In this document: one piece after another, positions 5,373 through 5,748 of the stretch
Layout of the letters: every line of letters starts with the position of its first letter
Numbering within the stretch: position 1 is the stretch's first letter
NCBI GenBank assembly: GCA_017453765.1
Contig: JAFTEG010000194.1
Span: forward strand, 1-5,748
Origin: Selenomonadaceae bacterium
Lineage (GTDB): Bacteria > Bacillota > Negativicutes > Selenomonadales > Selenomonadaceae
Length of the DNA: 5,748 bases
Direction: 5' to 3'
Position numbers and translations under genes: made by a program
Notes under the pieces: model-generated
Seen by the model: the letters and a program-made list of their open reading frames with translations, nothing else
What the model was told of the DNA's origin: nothing
Databases searched by the model: none

Positions 5373-5381
5373 TGTTATAAT
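5373..5381 (+). promoter_or_regulatory. Extended -10 promoter of the CsoR-like gene
   Basis: TGTTATAAT (TG 5373-5374, perfect TATAAT 5376-5381) lies 28 bp before the ATG of the metal-sensor gene. No good -35 box is found at 16-18 bp, which extended -10 promoters can do without. No GC-rich CsoR-type inverted repeat is visible around it, so self-regulation is not evident from the sequence. Confidence 0.6.
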
Positions 5382-5409
5382 TTGAAAAAATTTTTAGGCG
5401 GGATTATCA

Positions 5410-5718
5410 ATGCATGAACACGAACATATTTTACCGGACGGCACTATTATAAAGCATCAGCATACGCAGACAAAGGCGGTGCTGAATCGCATGGCGCGGC
5501 TTATCGGTCACCTTGAATCTATAAAGCGTATGATTGAAGACGGGAGGGACTGCACAGAAGTTTTGATACAACTTTCCGCAGTCAATGCCGCGATTAAAGC
5601 CGTCAGCAGAATTATTTTGAAAGATCACATGGAACACTGCATTATTGACGCGATTAATGAAGGCGACAAGCAGGCGATTGAAAATCTTCATAAGGCGATT
5701 GAACAGTTTATTAAATAG
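5410..5718 (+). CDS. CsoR/RcnR-family metal-sensing transcriptional repressor
   Basis: This is a small all-helical DNA-binding repressor that leaves its operator when it binds metal, usually switching on an efflux pump or metal chaperone. The 102-residue product has the family core TKAVLNRMARLIGHLESIKRMIEDGRDCTEVLIQLSAVNAAI, then IILKDHMEHCI. The likely ligands C48, H73 and C77 have the same spacing (25 and 4) as C36, H61 and C65 of copper-sensing CsoR, favouring Cu(I). The N-terminal tail adds H2, H4, H6, H16 and H18, as in several relatives that bind other metals, so the metal is not certain. The start is ATG at 5410, with AGGCGGGA (5396-5403) six bases upstream. It stands 70 bp after tadA with its own promoter. 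Its target genes are not in the window and may lie just beyond it. Confidence 0.9.
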   Translation: MHEHEHILPDGTIIKHQHTQTKAVLNRMARLIGHLESIKRMIEDGRDCTEVLIQLSAVNAAIKAVSRIILKDHMEHCIIDAINEGDKQAIENLHKAIEQFIK

Positions 5719-5748
5719 GGAAGAGGGATTAGGGATTAGGGATTAGGG
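5718..5748 (+). repeat. Heptamer tandem array (GGGATTA)n after the CsoR-like gene
   Basis: Beginning with the last base of the TAG stop, GGGAAGA (5718-5724) is followed by three perfect GGGATTA units (5725-5745) and GGG at the window edge, so the true length is unknown. The four GGG runs spaced by ATTA form a textbook G-quadruplex motif. The unit differs by one base from the AGGATTA array after mdh. Confidence 0.85.

Overview
This window looks like chromosomal DNA of an anaerobic Firmicutes-type bacterium, most plausibly a member of the Negativicutes (inference). The gene set fits an anaerobe: an LDH-like malate dehydrogenase, a small rubredoxin, a futalosine-pathway menaquinone enzyme, an ECF-type biotin transporter component, and a biotin synthase lacking one aerobic-type cluster ligand. 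Ribosome binding sites are strong and AGGAGG-like. Start codons are often not ATG: bioB, bioY and tadA appear to use TTG, mqnE and rubredoxin GTG.

Layout. (1) 52-1586, minus strand: a two-gene biotin operon, bioY then bioB, driven by a clear promoter near 1624-1652. (2) 1587-1774: a divergent control region with two back-to-back promoters flanking a 19-bp tandem repeat and a third related box. (3) 1775-3119, plus strand: mqnE (aminofutalosine synthase), then a 51-residue rubredoxin with its own promoter. (4) 3119-3236: a degenerate heptamer tandem repeat and the mdh leader. (5) 3237-4187: malate dehydrogenase, followed by a second heptamer array and a good intrinsic terminator. (6) About 4297-4600: a roughly 300-nt stretch with no gene but many nested helices, read here as a structured RNA. 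It runs up to the ribosome binding site of a small unknown gene (4622-4873), which is followed closely by tadA (4881-5339). (7) 5410-5718: a CsoR-type metal-sensing repressor with its own extended -10 promoter, followed by a third heptamer array that runs off the window.

How the genes work together. bioY and bioB are two routes to biotin, uptake and the last synthetic step. The other genes are individual housekeeping functions rather than one pathway: menaquinone synthesis, electron transfer, central carbon metabolism, tRNA wobble modification and metal sensing. The most unusual material is between the genes: the structured RNA with an alternative pairing that could cover the downstream ribosome binding site, and the family of 7-bp tandem arrays beginning at or next to stop codons.
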